Shown here: in pieces, positions 34,557-43,672 of the stretch
Layout of the letters: the number at the start of each line of letters is the position of its first letter
Position numbering within the stretch: the stretch's first letter is position 1
DNA from: CAYMSF01 sp964392985
Lineage (GTDB): Bacteria; Verrucomicrobiota; Lentisphaeria; Victivallales; Victivallaceae
Direction of reading: 5' to 3'
DNA: 64,000 bases
Assembly (NCBI GenBank): GCA_964392985.1
Contig: CAYMSF010000010.1
Location: forward strand, 1-64,000
The notes under the pieces: generated by a model
Seen by the model: the letters and a program-made list of their open reading frames with translations, nothing else
The model's database searches: none
What the model was told of the DNA's origin: nothing
Translations under genes and position numbers: made by a program

Positions 34557-35282
34557 TTACTCTTCCATATCCTGTTGTAAACCGGAGCGTTCCTGCTTTC
34601 TAGGATTGATGATAAAAACACACTCGCCTTTCCACTTTTTATTGACAGTAGCGGCTTGAACTTCAGCGGCTGTACCGCGGCAGACTTCTTCAAACGCTTT
34701 AGTCGCCTCCCGGATAACCGCGATTGCAGTGTCGCCACCAATAGTTGTGACAATCTCGTCAATTAATTTAGCGGTGCGATGTGGAGATTCGAATACAATG
34801 CAGGTTTTGTCTTCCGCGGCAATCTGCTGCAACGCCACCGACCGCCTGCCGGATTTCACCGGCAGAAAACCATAAAAAACAAACCGGTCAATCGGCAATG
34901 CGGCAGCAGTAACCGCGAAAGTTACCGCAGACACCCCGGGAATGACTATTGGCGATATACCAACCTTGATGGCCTCGCGAGCAAGCAGAAAACCCGGGTC
35001 TGCGATGCCTGGCGTACCGGCATCAGAAACCATCGCCACGGATTTGCCGGATTTTACCATTTCGAGCAAATCACCGGTTTTATGATGTTCATTAAAAGCG
35101 TGGTAACTGACCATGCGGGTATGAATATCATAACGTTCCAAAAGAATCCGGGTATGCCGGGTATCCTCCGCGGCAATAATATCTACCTCTTTGAGTATTC
35201 GCAACGCCCGCAAGGTTATATCCTCAAGATTACCGATAGGCGTGGCAACAAGATACAATTTACCTTCAACTGGTTTTTCCAT
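34557..35282 (-). CDS. rsmI: 16S rRNA (cytidine-1402 2'-O)-methyltransferase RsmI
   Basis: A 241-aa SAM-dependent tetrapyrrole-methylase-fold enzyme that 2'-O-methylates C1402 in the ribosomal P site. Signature N-terminus LYLVATPIGNLEDITLRALR and AEDTRHTRILL, then VSDAGTPGIADPG (about 83-95), are canonical. Usual length is about 280 aa; the C-terminal helical extension is shorter here. Single gene divergent from the pseudouridine synthase at 35460. Confidence 0.93.
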   Translation of the reverse strand: MEKPVEGKLYLVATPIGNLEDITLRALRILKEVDIIAAEDTRHTRILLERYDIHTRMVSYHAFNEHHKTGDLLEMVKSGKSVAMVSDAGTPGIADPGFLLAREAIKVGISPIVIPGVSAVTFAVTAAALPIDRFVFYGFLPVKSGRRSVALQQIAAEDKTCIVFESPHRTAKLIDEIVTTIGGDTAIAVIREATKAFEEVCRGTAAEVQAATVNKKWKGECVFIINPRKQERSGLQQDMEE

Positions 35283-35459
35283 ATTATCTCTAATTCGCTC
35301 CTTTACAAAACCAGCCCGAAATGGTAGGTTACCAACAATTGTTTTGAACTAAGGAACTGTTACAAAATAATTGTATTACTTGCAACGGTTTGCAGACATT
35401 GCAAACATTTTGCGGAAACACCATAAACATAGTGTCAAAGCTGGTAAATTACAGTAATA

Positions 35460-36209
35460 ATGGAAAAAAATCAAGAAATTTTAGCAGAAGAAAAAATTGA
35501 TGCCGTCTCTCTGTCACATTATTTAAGCGCGGCCGGAGTGGCATCGCGGCGCAAATGCACTGAAATGGTTAAAGCCGGAATGATAACTGTTAATAGCGTC
35601 ATTGTTACTGAACCGGGATTCAAAGTGAATAACATGGCACAAGTCCGCTGTCAAGGCAAAGATATAAAGCCTACCGCCGGACGTATTTATATAATGTTGA
35701 ACAAACCGCCCGGCTATGTTTGCAGCAGCTCAGACCCTCACGCAACAAAATTAGCCCTGGATCTGGTAAACATTCCGGATGCAAGATTATTTTCCGCCGG
35801 TCGTTTGGATTGCGACAGCGAAGGCTTGTTGATAATCACTAACGATGGCAATTATGCCGATAAATTGACTCATCCCCGCTATGAAGTTTGCAAAACCTAC
35901 CACGTTCTCGTTAATGAACCGATTGCAGAAACGGAATTACGAAGACTTCGCGCTGGAATAATTGACGATGGCGAAAAACTTAAGCCCGAATCGATTGAAT
36001 GTATCGGCAAATGTCAATATCGCCTCATTTTGAATGAAGGCAAAAAACGCGAAATTCGCCGTTTACTGGGTGCCGTCGGGAAAGATACTTTACAATTGCA
36101 GCGCGTTGCCATCGGCAAATTGCTTCTAGGTAATCTGCCAGTAGGTTCATGGCGCCACCTGACTCAGAATGAAGTTGATTTGAGCATGATATCAGACATT
36201 AAACCATGA
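35460..36209 (+). CDS. rluB: Pseudouridine synthase, RsuA/RluB family
   Basis: A 249-aa rRNA pseudouridine synthase: N-terminal S4 RNA-binding domain (SLSHYLSAAGVASRRKCTEMV, residues 18-65) and a catalytic domain with GRLDCDSEGLL, in which Asp is the nucleophile. The conserved KPPGYVCSSSD and KKREIRRLLGAVG elements are present. RluB modifies 23S position 2605; RluE/F or RsuA cannot be excluded by eye. Divergent from rsmI, another rRNA modification gene, with a 177-base intergenic space. Confidence 0.88.
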   Translation: MEKNQEILAEEKIDAVSLSHYLSAAGVASRRKCTEMVKAGMITVNSVIVTEPGFKVNNMAQVRCQGKDIKPTAGRIYIMLNKPPGYVCSSSDPHATKLALDLVNIPDARLFSAGRLDCDSEGLLIITNDGNYADKLTHPRYEVCKTYHVLVNEPIAETELRRLRAGIIDDGEKLKPESIECIGKCQYRLILNEGKKREIRRLLGAVGKDTLQLQRVAIGKLLLGNLPVGSWRHLTQNEVDLSMISDIKP

Positions 36210-36238
36210 CTTTATTACTAAAAAAGCTAAAACAAGAC

Positions 36239-36267
36239 TTGATTTATAATATCAACCGGTTTATAAT
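36239..36267 (+). promoter_or_regulatory. Candidate sigma70 promoter of the Gfo/Idh gene
   Basis: TTGATT (36239-36244) and TATAAT (36262-36267) are separated by exactly 17 bases, 66 bases before the ATG of the oxidoreductase. One mismatch group in the -35 and a perfect -10. Downstream there is AAGG six bases before the start. Confidence 0.6.
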
Positions 36268-36332
36268 TATTTCGTGTCAAAGATTAACAAGATTGGATGC
36301 AGCAATGCGGAATTTATATAAAAAGGTAAAAA

Positions 36333-37379
36333 ATGAAAACGATTAAGTGCGGAGTTATCGGTTGCGGTGTAATAGCGCCTTCACATATTGAAAGCTTTAA
36401 GTTTCTGGACGGTGTCGAAGTAAAATGGGTTTGCGATTTGGTTATTGAAAAAGCGCTCAAAATGGCAGAACAGTATGGCATTCCGAATACCTCAACTGAT
36501 TATCATGAAGTTCTCCATGACCCGGAAGTTGATTGTATCGCGGTGTGCACTGATCACGGCAGTCATGCGCAAATTGTGGTTGACGCCCTTGACCATAAAA
36601 AACACGTTATCTGCGAGAAATCTCTCGGGCGCACACTTGAGTGTTTAAAAAAAATGATGGTGGCGCACCGTCGCAATCCGGAACTGGCTTTCGGCGGTAT
36701 TTTTCAACACCGTCATGAAGCGGTCAACAAGGTATTGAAACAGTTGATTGATGAAAACGCATTCGGCACGATCACTACCGTAAATACGAACAGTAACTGT
36801 ATCCGCACCAATGAATATTATCTTGCGGATGCCTGGCGCGGCACCTGGGCGCAGGAAGGTGGCTCAGTATTAATAAATCAGGCAATTCATTATATTGACT
36901 TGATTAACTGGCTGCTTGGCGGTATTGAAGAACTTTCCGCGCGCTGGGCAAATATTACCCATCAAGGCGTTATTGAAACGGAAGATAGCGCGGCTTTTGC
37001 CATAAAATTTAAACGCGGCATGCTCGGGGCTGTTACTGCGACCGCATCCAGCGCCGCCAACTGGCGCCATTCATTCTCCATCAGTGGAACCGAAGGCTAT
37101 CTGGAATATGTAAATCTTAAAGTAACCCATTTGGAGTTTACGGATAAATCTAGACAAGAGGAAGTAGAAAAACGCTTTGCCGCTTGTGAAATTGATGCAG
37201 CGCTTCAGTCGGGCAAAGTTTATTATGGCGGTGGTCATCCAGCCCAAATTAAAGACTTTGTACAGGCAATCCGCGAAAAACGCCAACCGTTTGTAACGGC
37301 GGAATCTGCCGCAGAAACCGTTAAAGTTGTCCTGGCTTGTTACGAATCCAGCAAAACCGGGCAGTGGGTGAAACCGTAA
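36333..37379 (+). CDS. Gfo/Idh/MocA family oxidoreductase
   Basis: A 348-aa NAD(P)-dependent dehydrogenase of the glucose-fructose oxidoreductase/inositol dehydrogenase family. The Rossmann motif is GVIGCGVIAPSH near residue 7, the catalytic-lysine region is ICEKSLGRT (usual EKP replaced by EKS), and the C-terminal domain has the family's HYIDLINWLLGG. The substrate, probably a sugar or cyclitol, cannot be read from the sequence. These genes are abundant in Lentisphaerota and Planctomycetota. It ends eight bases from the convergent murE. Confidence 0.88.
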   Translation: MKTIKCGVIGCGVIAPSHIESFKFLDGVEVKWVCDLVIEKALKMAEQYGIPNTSTDYHEVLHDPEVDCIAVCTDHGSHAQIVVDALDHKKHVICEKSLGRTLECLKKMMVAHRRNPELAFGGIFQHRHEAVNKVLKQLIDENAFGTITTVNTNSNCIRTNEYYLADAWRGTWAQEGGSVLINQAIHYIDLINWLLGGIEELSARWANITHQGVIETEDSAAFAIKFKRGMLGAVTATASSAANWRHSFSISGTEGYLEYVNLKVTHLEFTDKSRQEEVEKRFAACEIDAALQSGKVYYGGGHPAQIKDFVQAIREKRQPFVTAESAAETVKVVLACYESSKTGQWVKP

Positions 37380-37387
37380 GTTTGCAA

Positions 37388-38854
37388 CTATTGACGCTGG
37401 CAGATTTCCCCGATGATTTCACGATCATCAAGATGAATGAATACGCCATTCTGTTCCTGATAATCTTCATGCCCCTTGCCGGCAACCAGAACAATGTCTC
37501 CCGGTTGCGCCGTTGCCGTCGCTGCTAAAATGGCTGACTTGCGGTCAGGCTCTTCAATTAAGACTGTCCCGGCAGGAATACCCACCTTAATTTCTGCGAT
37601 AATCGCCAATGGATCTTCCGAGCGGGGGTTGTCACTGGTTAAAATGACGACATCAGAAAACATCGCGGCAGCAGCGCCCATACGCGGGCGTTTAGTTCTG
37701 TCACGATCACCGCCGCAACCGAAAACCGTAATAATCCGTCTGGCGGCAATAGTCTTCAAGATCGTCAGTACTTTTATTAAGGCATCGTCAGTGTGCGCAT
37801 AGTCAACGAAAAAAATCACCCCTTGCGGAGAGATGAATTGTTGAAGCCGTCCCGGCACTGCCAACGGCGTGGAAAGCGCCGCTAGAATTGTATCAGGTTT
37901 GATTCCGGCAACATAAGCGGCAACAAATGCTCCAGTTATATTGCTGACGTTATGTTCTCCGATTAAGTTTGTGCAGATGGCGAAAACTTTACCATCGAAA
38001 CACAATTTAAAAGTAGTTTCATCCTGACTCAAAATGACATCTTCAATCCGGCATTGGGCATTGGGGTGCCTGCCGAATAATATGCGGTTCCTGTCAGGAC
38101 ATTCGCGCGATATCCGCATCCCCGACTCATCATCAGCATTTAAAACCATAAAACCATCAGGCTTGAGATACTCGTCAAACAAAATTTTCTTGGCCTGATA
38201 ATAGTTTTCCATATTCAAATGATAATCCAGATGGTCGCCGGAAAGGTTCGTAAAGAGCGCGGTTTGGAATTGTGCGCTACCGGGGCGGTGCTGTATCAAA
38301 CCGTGACTGGAAACCTCCATGACAACATCAGAACAGAGATTATCATGCATTTTGCGGAAAAGAGTAATTAATTCGTCGGCTGAAGGCGTTGTCCGGCTTG
38401 CTGATTGTTCGATTCTGCCGTCAAAGTATTTAACCGTGGAAATCATGCCGCAGCGATGACCGGCAGCACGCAAAATTTTTTCCAGAATAAATGCGGTTGT
38501 GGTCTTGCCTTTCGTGCCGGTAATCCCGTGCAGCGACAAATTTATGGCGGGAAAATCGAGAAAACATTCCATCGCCAGAGCATAGGCATAATAGGCATCG
38601 TTTACCCGCAGATAATTGATACCCGGGGTATAAACAACCGGTTCGGTATGAATAATCGTAGTTGCGCCATGTTTGATTGCTGCAGGGATAAAACGGTGAC
38701 CATCTTTAGCCGCCCCGGCAATAGCGACAAAAATGCAGTCTTTTTCCACCAGTCGCGAATCATTTATTACCCCGGTGATAACAGGGTCAGAGCATAAATT
38801 GCGTTCAATAATTACTTTTTTGAGATTCTTTTGATATTCAGAGAGTAATTTCAT
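37388..38854 (-). CDS. murE: UDP-MurNAc-tripeptide synthetase MurE (meso-DAP type)
   Basis: Adds the third residue of the peptidoglycan stem. ATP-binding motif GTKGKTTTAFI (about 113-123), and the substrate-specificity motif DNPRSEDP near residue 410, which selects meso-diaminopimelate rather than lysine. Length 488 aa is normal. Its start overlaps the end of murF by four bases (ATGA). The dapB gene at 42751 agrees with DAP-type peptidoglycan. Confidence 0.95.
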   Translation of the reverse strand: MKLLSEYQKNLKKVIIERNLCSDPVITGVINDSRLVEKDCIFVAIAGAAKDGHRFIPAAIKHGATTIIHTEPVVYTPGINYLRVNDAYYAYALAMECFLDFPAINLSLHGITGTKGKTTTAFILEKILRAAGHRCGMISTVKYFDGRIEQSASRTTPSADELITLFRKMHDNLCSDVVMEVSSHGLIQHRPGSAQFQTALFTNLSGDHLDYHLNMENYYQAKKILFDEYLKPDGFMVLNADDESGMRISRECPDRNRILFGRHPNAQCRIEDVILSQDETTFKLCFDGKVFAICTNLIGEHNVSNITGAFVAAYVAGIKPDTILAALSTPLAVPGRLQQFISPQGVIFFVDYAHTDDALIKVLTILKTIAARRIITVFGCGGDRDRTKRPRMGAAAAMFSDVVILTSDNPRSEDPLAIIAEIKVGIPAGTVLIEEPDRKSAILAATATAQPGDIVLVAGKGHEDYQEQNGVFIHLDDREIIGEICQRQ

Positions 38855-40239
38855 AACTTTGGTTCAACCGTTTCAAGGTGCATTCCTCTTGAGCCTTTTA
38901 GAAAAACGGTGACTCCGGGAGTTAAAAACGGAGTAATCTTTCCGGCAGCTTCAGTCGAATCGGTACAAGTAATTATTTTGGCGGAAGTCTTAATTTTCCG
39001 GACGGCGGCAGTCATTTGCGGACCGACGAGAAAGAAGTTTGCCGCTGGAAAAGTCGTTACGGCAAAATTAATCACCTGTTGATGTTCCTTCTCCGTTGCC
39101 TCGCCGAGTTCGAGCATATCACCGAGAACGAGCACCAGTTTTTCCGGTTCGGCAAATTCCGCCAACCATTCAATGGCAGCCGGCATGCTGCCCGGATTAG
39201 CGTTATATGCGTCATTTATCCAGGTAATTCCATTTTTTTCGGTAATTTTCATCCGCATTCCCGGCAGTACACAATCGGCCAGTCCGGCAGTAACAGCATC
39301 CATTTCTATTCCCAGACACATAGCTGCGGCGGTTGCGGCGGCGGCATTAAAAGCTTGATGGGCGCCGGAAAGTTTCCAATTAACCACAGGAGAAAGAGTT
39401 GAATCAGGAACAGACAATTTTATAGTGCTGCCGTGTAACTTTCCGCCAAGGTAATCAGCCCTGACCGATCCGGCAGACTTGCCGAACCGGACCAATTTAA
39501 ATTTTTCGGCGGCTTTTTCCAAAATTTCAACCCCGGGACATTTATCTGGAATAATTGCCACTCCGGACGGGTGTAATCCGGAAAAAATTTTCGCTTTTTC
39601 CGTAGCCACGCCATTCAAGTCGCCGAGAAATTCCAAATGGCATGGACCGACAGAGGCAATGACCGCCACGTCAGGTTCGGCACAACGGCTCAATGGTTCA
39701 ATTTCACCATGATGATTTGTACCCATTTCAATAACCGCATAACGATGCCGGGAATCAAGCATGAGCAAATTCTGCGGCACGCCAATCTGATTATTGGTAT
39801 TGGCGACGGTGGCATGGACAGCATCTTCACCAACGGCTGCGGCCAGAATTGATCTGATTATTTCCTTGACGCTGGTTTTTCCCATGCTTCCGGTAACTCC
39901 AATAGTTTTCAGTCCTTTAAGACGGCGTTTATGGAATCTGGCGATTTGTTGAAACGCAGTTACCGTATCATTAACGATAAGAACGGGAAGTTTCCATGCG
40001 GAATTTATTTTATTGACTGCTGAACGGTTAATACATAGTGCCGAGGCGTCCGAATTGACTGCATTTTCCAGAAAATCATGAGCGTCGAATTTTTCTCCGG
40101 CGAGCGCCAGAAACAGCGCATTACCACATTTTTCACGGGTATCGGTTTTAATTCCCGTGATAATCAATTCCTGGTCTACGGGGTTATACCATTCACCGCC
40201 GGTGGCAGACTGTAAATCTTTAAGTTGAAATTGAATCAT
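38851..40239 (-). CDS. murF: UDP-MurNAc-tripeptide:D-Ala-D-Ala ligase MurF
   Basis: Attaches D-alanyl-D-alanine to the UDP-MurNAc tripeptide, completing the cytoplasmic peptidoglycan precursor. ATP loop GSMGKTSVKEII (about 116-127), then the family's NTNNQIGVP and EMGTNHHGEI, and a Mur ligase C domain ending in GSRGMHLE. Full length at 462 aa. It lies two bases after uxs and overlaps murE by four bases. Confidence 0.95.
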   Translation of the reverse strand: MIQFQLKDLQSATGGEWYNPVDQELIITGIKTDTREKCGNALFLALAGEKFDAHDFLENAVNSDASALCINRSAVNKINSAWKLPVLIVNDTVTAFQQIARFHKRRLKGLKTIGVTGSMGKTSVKEIIRSILAAAVGEDAVHATVANTNNQIGVPQNLLMLDSRHRYAVIEMGTNHHGEIEPLSRCAEPDVAVIASVGPCHLEFLGDLNGVATEKAKIFSGLHPSGVAIIPDKCPGVEILEKAAEKFKLVRFGKSAGSVRADYLGGKLHGSTIKLSVPDSTLSPVVNWKLSGAHQAFNAAAATAAAMCLGIEMDAVTAGLADCVLPGMRMKITEKNGITWINDAYNANPGSMPAAIEWLAEFAEPEKLVLVLGDMLELGEATEKEHQQVINFAVTTFPAANFFLVGPQMTAAVRKIKTSAKIITCTDSTEAAGKITPFLTPGVTVFLKGSRGMHLETVEPKL

Positions 40240-40241
40240 AA

Positions 40242-41183
40242 TTATTTTATTATTGCGTCGAAAAATTCGATAGTCGGCTTCAATCCTTCGCGCAATTTTA
40301 CCGTAGGTTTCCAGCCGAGTGTTTCAATTGCTTTGGTAATATCCGGTTTGCGTTTAGCAGGATCATCCTGCGGAAGCGGTTTGAACACCATTTTTGATTT
40401 TGACCCGGTCATTTCAATGATCAACTGTGCTAATTCCAGCATGGTGAATTCGCCGGGATTACCTAAATTAATCGGACCGGTAACGTCTTTCGGAGTACCC
40501 ATCATGCGAACAAGACCTTCAACCAGGTCAGAAACGTAGCAGAAACTCCGGGTTTGAGAACCTTCACCATAAATGGTGATATCTTTATTGCGCAACGCCT
40601 GAGTAATAAAATTACTGACCACCCTGCCGTCATCAGGCAGCATACGCGGTCCATAGGTGTTGAAAATACGGACAACTTTGATTTGAACGCCGACTTGACG
40701 ATTATAATCAAAAAAGAGAGTTTCCGCACAACGTTTGCCCTCGTCATAACAACTGCGTAATCCGTTACAATTGACATTCCCCCAGTAACTTTCTTTCTGT
40801 GGATGTTCCAGTGGATTGCCATAGACTTCAGACGTTGAGGATTGCAAAATGGGAATTTTAAGGCGTTGGGCAACACCGAGCATATTAATTGCGCCCATGA
40901 CACAAGTTTTGGTAGTGTGAATCGGATCGTTCTGGTAATGTATTGGAGAAGCCGGACACGCAAGATTGTAGATGGCATCAACTTCAACTTGAAGCGGTAT
41001 GGTGATATCATGCCGGATTAATTCAAAATCGGGATGCGACAGCAAATGACGGATATTATCCTTGGAACCGGTATAAAAATTGTCCACGCAAATTACATCA
41101 TGACCATCATTCAGCAATCGTTCACAGAGATGCGAACCGATAAATCCGCCGCCGCCGGTAACCAGAATTGCCTTTTTGCTCAT
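40242..41183 (-). CDS. uxs: UDP-glucuronate decarboxylase-like SDR
   Basis: A 313-aa extended short-chain dehydrogenase/epimerase. NAD motif TGGGGFIGSHL, catalytic Tyr-x3-Lys in YDEGKR, and TSEVYG and RIFNTYGPRM as in UDP-xylose synthases, which convert UDP-glucuronate to UDP-xylose. dTDP-glucose dehydratase-like relatives are the alternative but the stretch VDNFYTGSKDNIRHL fits the Uxs group. UDP-xylose would feed an envelope or exopolysaccharide. It is co-transcribed with murF/murE (two-base gap). Confidence 0.82.
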   Translation of the reverse strand: MSKKAILVTGGGGFIGSHLCERLLNDGHDVICVDNFYTGSKDNIRHLLSHPDFELIRHDITIPLQVEVDAIYNLACPASPIHYQNDPIHTTKTCVMGAINMLGVAQRLKIPILQSSTSEVYGNPLEHPQKESYWGNVNCNGLRSCYDEGKRCAETLFFDYNRQVGVQIKVVRIFNTYGPRMLPDDGRVVSNFITQALRNKDITIYGEGSQTRSFCYVSDLVEGLVRMMGTPKDVTGPINLGNPGEFTMLELAQLIIEMTGSKSKMVFKPLPQDDPAKRKPDITKAIETLGWKPTVKLREGLKPTIEFFDAIIK

Positions 41184-41202
41184 TTTTTATATCCTTTGGA
41201 CC

Positions 41203-41781
41203 TTAGTCGTTAATATTTAAAATCACTTTAACTTTGTCTGCGCGAAATACAACTCTGATAGTAGAATCTTCATCAATCCAATAAACCCAGGTGCTGTTAT
41301 CAAGCGTGGGTGTTCTGAATGTTGGCGGTTTACCGTATGCCAGCAGTACTTCACGTCTGCTCATACCCGGGGTGACAATCCCCTTTTCAATTTTGCTGAC
41401 AACATCCGGCGCGATATCTTTAATCAGTTCCTTTTTATCCTGAATTGAGATTATTTGACGCAAAAACATTTGCATCGTGTCCATCATCAATTCGCGTTCA
41501 TACTTAATCCGGTACTCCACACCCTGCATGTCTTTGAAAACTAACTTATAGCGATTCGCCTTAATAACTTCAATTGGCGTTCCGAATGGAATAAATTTTC
41601 CCTTCTGTATATTCATGGCCGACATATCATCGGGGTTCTGATACCAGAGATTGCACTTAGTGTAGAGTTTACTGCCAAGCGGTTGCTGGAGAACTTCAGA
41701 AACTTGTAAATCTCTGGCACAACCCGCCAAAAACAATATTGTCACAGAGATTGAACACATCAGAGCAGTTATTTTCAGCAT
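41203..41781 (-). CDS. BamE/SmpA-like lipoprotein
   Basis: A 192-aa lipoprotein with lipobox LAGC and, in the last 65 residues, a domain resembling SmpA/OmlA (GIVTPGMSRREVLLAYGKPP ... WVYWIDEDSTIRVVF), the fold of BamE. The middle section is not recognised. I use ATG 41781 because AAGG lies seven bases upstream; an ATG six bases earlier is too close to that site. It sits 19 bases after purQ and 19 before uxs. Role in outer-membrane assembly is inferred from the domain. Confidence 0.65.
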   Translation of the reverse strand: MLKITALMCSISVTILFLAGCARDLQVSEVLQQPLGSKLYTKCNLWYQNPDDMSAMNIQKGKFIPFGTPIEVIKANRYKLVFKDMQGVEYRIKYERELMMDTMQMFLRQIISIQDKKELIKDIAPDVVSKIEKGIVTPGMSRREVLLAYGKPPTFRTPTLDNSTWVYWIDEDSTIRVVFRADKVKVILNIND

Positions 41782-41800
41782 AGACATACCTTGTATTGAG

Positions 41801-42610
41801 TTATTTACCATTGGCGGCAACATACTTTACCGCATTACGGAAGAAAACAACCCCCTCGCCTTCGTCCGGCAACTTGCCGAGCAATTTATCCATAGTCCAG
41901 GTTGGAGAGTTAAATGGTGACAGAAAAGCTTCCGGATGCGGCATCAATCCGAACAGTCTACCGGTCTCATCGCAGATGCCGGCAATCGAATTAAGTGAAC
42001 CGTTAGGCAACGCCGGAAATGAGGTGGCAACACTGCCGTCTGGATTTGCATAACGCAGCACCACCAGGTTTTTACTCTCAATTTCCGCCAAAGTTTTTTC
42101 ATCAGCCACGAATTTGCCCTCGCCATGCCGGATAGGCAGGCGCACCGTAGTAATGCCTTTAGTGAAGATACACGGTGATTCAGGGTTGGCGACCAGATTG
42201 CACCAGTCATCGCGGAAGGTTCCGCAATCATTGTGTGCCAACGCCGCCTGCTGGGTGAAATATTGACCGTTCAGCGCAGGAACCATACCCAGCCGGGACA
42301 AGGTCTGGAATCCGTTACAAATCCCGATAACCAGTTTGCCGTCGGCGATGAACTGCTCAAGTTGTTCGCGTAACCGGAACTTTACCCTGTTGGCGAATAC
42401 CGTTCCGGCGCCGAGATGATCGCCGAAAGAGAATCCTCCGATAAAAGCTAAAATGTGAAATTCTTTGAGCATTCGTTTGCCGTTAAGCAAATCATTCAAA
42501 TGTACCAGTTCCGGAGTAGCGCCACAATAGCGGAACGCTGCGGCGGTTTCTCTTTCACAATTCAAACCGAAGCCGGTAATTATTAATACTTTGATATCTG
42601 ATGTTTCCAT
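41801..42610 (-). CDS. purQ: Phosphoribosylformylglycinamidine synthase glutaminase subunit PurQ
   Basis: A 269-aa class I glutamine amidotransferase that feeds ammonia to PurL in purine synthesis. Nucleophile in IGICNGFQTLSRLG, and the His-x-Glu of the triad in MPHPEAF; N-terminal LIITGFGLNCERETA is typical. Slightly longer than B. subtilis PurQ (about 227 aa). No other pur gene is nearby; it heads the probable purQ-bamE-like-uxs-murF-murE transcript. Confidence 0.9.
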   Translation of the reverse strand: METSDIKVLIITGFGLNCERETAAAFRYCGATPELVHLNDLLNGKRMLKEFHILAFIGGFSFGDHLGAGTVFANRVKFRLREQLEQFIADGKLVIGICNGFQTLSRLGMVPALNGQYFTQQAALAHNDCGTFRDDWCNLVANPESPCIFTKGITTVRLPIRHGEGKFVADEKTLAEIESKNLVVLRYANPDGSVATSFPALPNGSLNSIAGICDETGRLFGLMPHPEAFLSPFNSPTWTMDKLLGKLPDEGEGVVFFRNAVKYVAANGK

Positions 42611-42750
42611 AACAATCCTGTTTGTAGATGTCCTGTCCGGGTTTTACCGGTTAAAGTTAGCCTTAATCCGACGAAAATCAACAGCAATGTGCAACAAATG
42701 AGCGGTTTTCCCAAAAAATGGTTACGCCCTGCATTGTTCACAATCTTAAA

Positions 42751-43554
42751 TTACTTCAGCCCCAGCACGTCCTGCATATCATAGAAACCGGGACGGGCGG
42801 AATAGAGGAATCTGGCGGCACGGAGCGCCCCCTTGGCAAAAGTATCGCGGCTTGAAGCCTTGTGCGTCAATTCCACCCGTTCTCCGCCAGTGGCAAAAAT
42901 AACCGTATGGTCACCGACAACATCACCGCCACGGACTGCATGCATACCGATTTCGGTTTTCGTTCTGGCGCCGACAATACCTTCACGTCCATGTACAACC
43001 GCCTCATTGTAAGAAGTATTTCTAGCCCCGGCAATGATTTCAGCCAACCTTACCGCAGTACCGCTGGGCGCATCCTTTTTCTGATTATGGTGCATTTCAA
43101 CGATTTCGATATCATAGTCTTCGCCCAGCACTTGTGTAACCTTTCCGGCAATGTGAAAGAGAAGATTTACGCCAATGCTCATATTTGGAGCAAGAACAAT
43201 TCTCCCGCCGTTGGCGGCCAGTAACTGTAATGCTTTCTTGTCAGAATCCGGCAGCGCTGTCGTTCCGATTACGACGGCAACGCCGGCGGCAACAGCAGCG
43301 GCGGCATCAGCAACGACCGAACTGGTGCTGAAATTAATAATGACATCGGCATTGTTGAGCAACGGTTTTAATTCGCTGGTAATTTTCACCCCGGATTCCC
43401 GGCTGCCGGCGATGACACCGGCGTCTGAACCAATGGTTGGGTTTCCGGAAACTTCAATCGCTCCGGCAAGGGATAAATCTGGAGATTCCAGGGTATTGGC
43501 AACCAGTCGCCTTCCCATCCTTCCGGCAGCGCCGACAATAATAATTCTAATCAT
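42751..43554 (-). CDS. dapB: 4-hydroxy-tetrahydrodipicolinate reductase
   Basis: Reduces the DapA product in lysine and diaminopimelate synthesis. N-terminal Rossmann motif VGAAGRMGRRL and active-site EMHHNQKKDAPSGTA (residues about 150-164) are both clear. The ATG at 43554 has AGGA eight bases upstream and the expected MIRIIIVG start; the longer reading adds eight residues. 267 aa is normal. Supplies meso-DAP for MurE, encoded downstream. Confidence 0.95.
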   Translation of the reverse strand: MIRIIIVGAAGRMGRRLVANTLESPDLSLAGAIEVSGNPTIGSDAGVIAGSRESGVKITSELKPLLNNADVIINFSTSSVVADAAAAVAAGVAVVIGTTALPDSDKKALQLLAANGGRIVLAPNMSIGVNLLFHIAGKVTQVLGEDYDIEIVEMHHNQKKDAPSGTAVRLAEIIAGARNTSYNEAVVHGREGIVGARTKTEIGMHAVRGGDVVGDHTVIFATGGERVELTHKASSRDTFAKGALRAARFLYSARPGFYDMQDVLGLK

Positions 43555-43612
43555 TTTTCCATTCCTGATGTTAATCAATAAAGTTAAATCAATGCTATTG
43601 TTTCTTTACAGT

Positions 43613-43632
43613 TATACTCTATAATGTTGAAA
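43613..43632 (-). repeat. 20-base fragment matching the end of the structured repeat
   Basis: TATACTCTATAATGTTGAAA is identical to the end of repeat copy 1 (reverse complement of 1964-1983) and differs at one place from copy 2 (25440 onward). None of the repeat's hairpins accompany it. It lies upstream of dapB, between dapB and lptE, and may be a decayed repeat end or a shared short regulatory motif. Confidence 0.5.
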
Positions 43633-43672
43633 AATACCGCTCAAGCCGGGAAAGTCTCAACCTGCACCAAAA

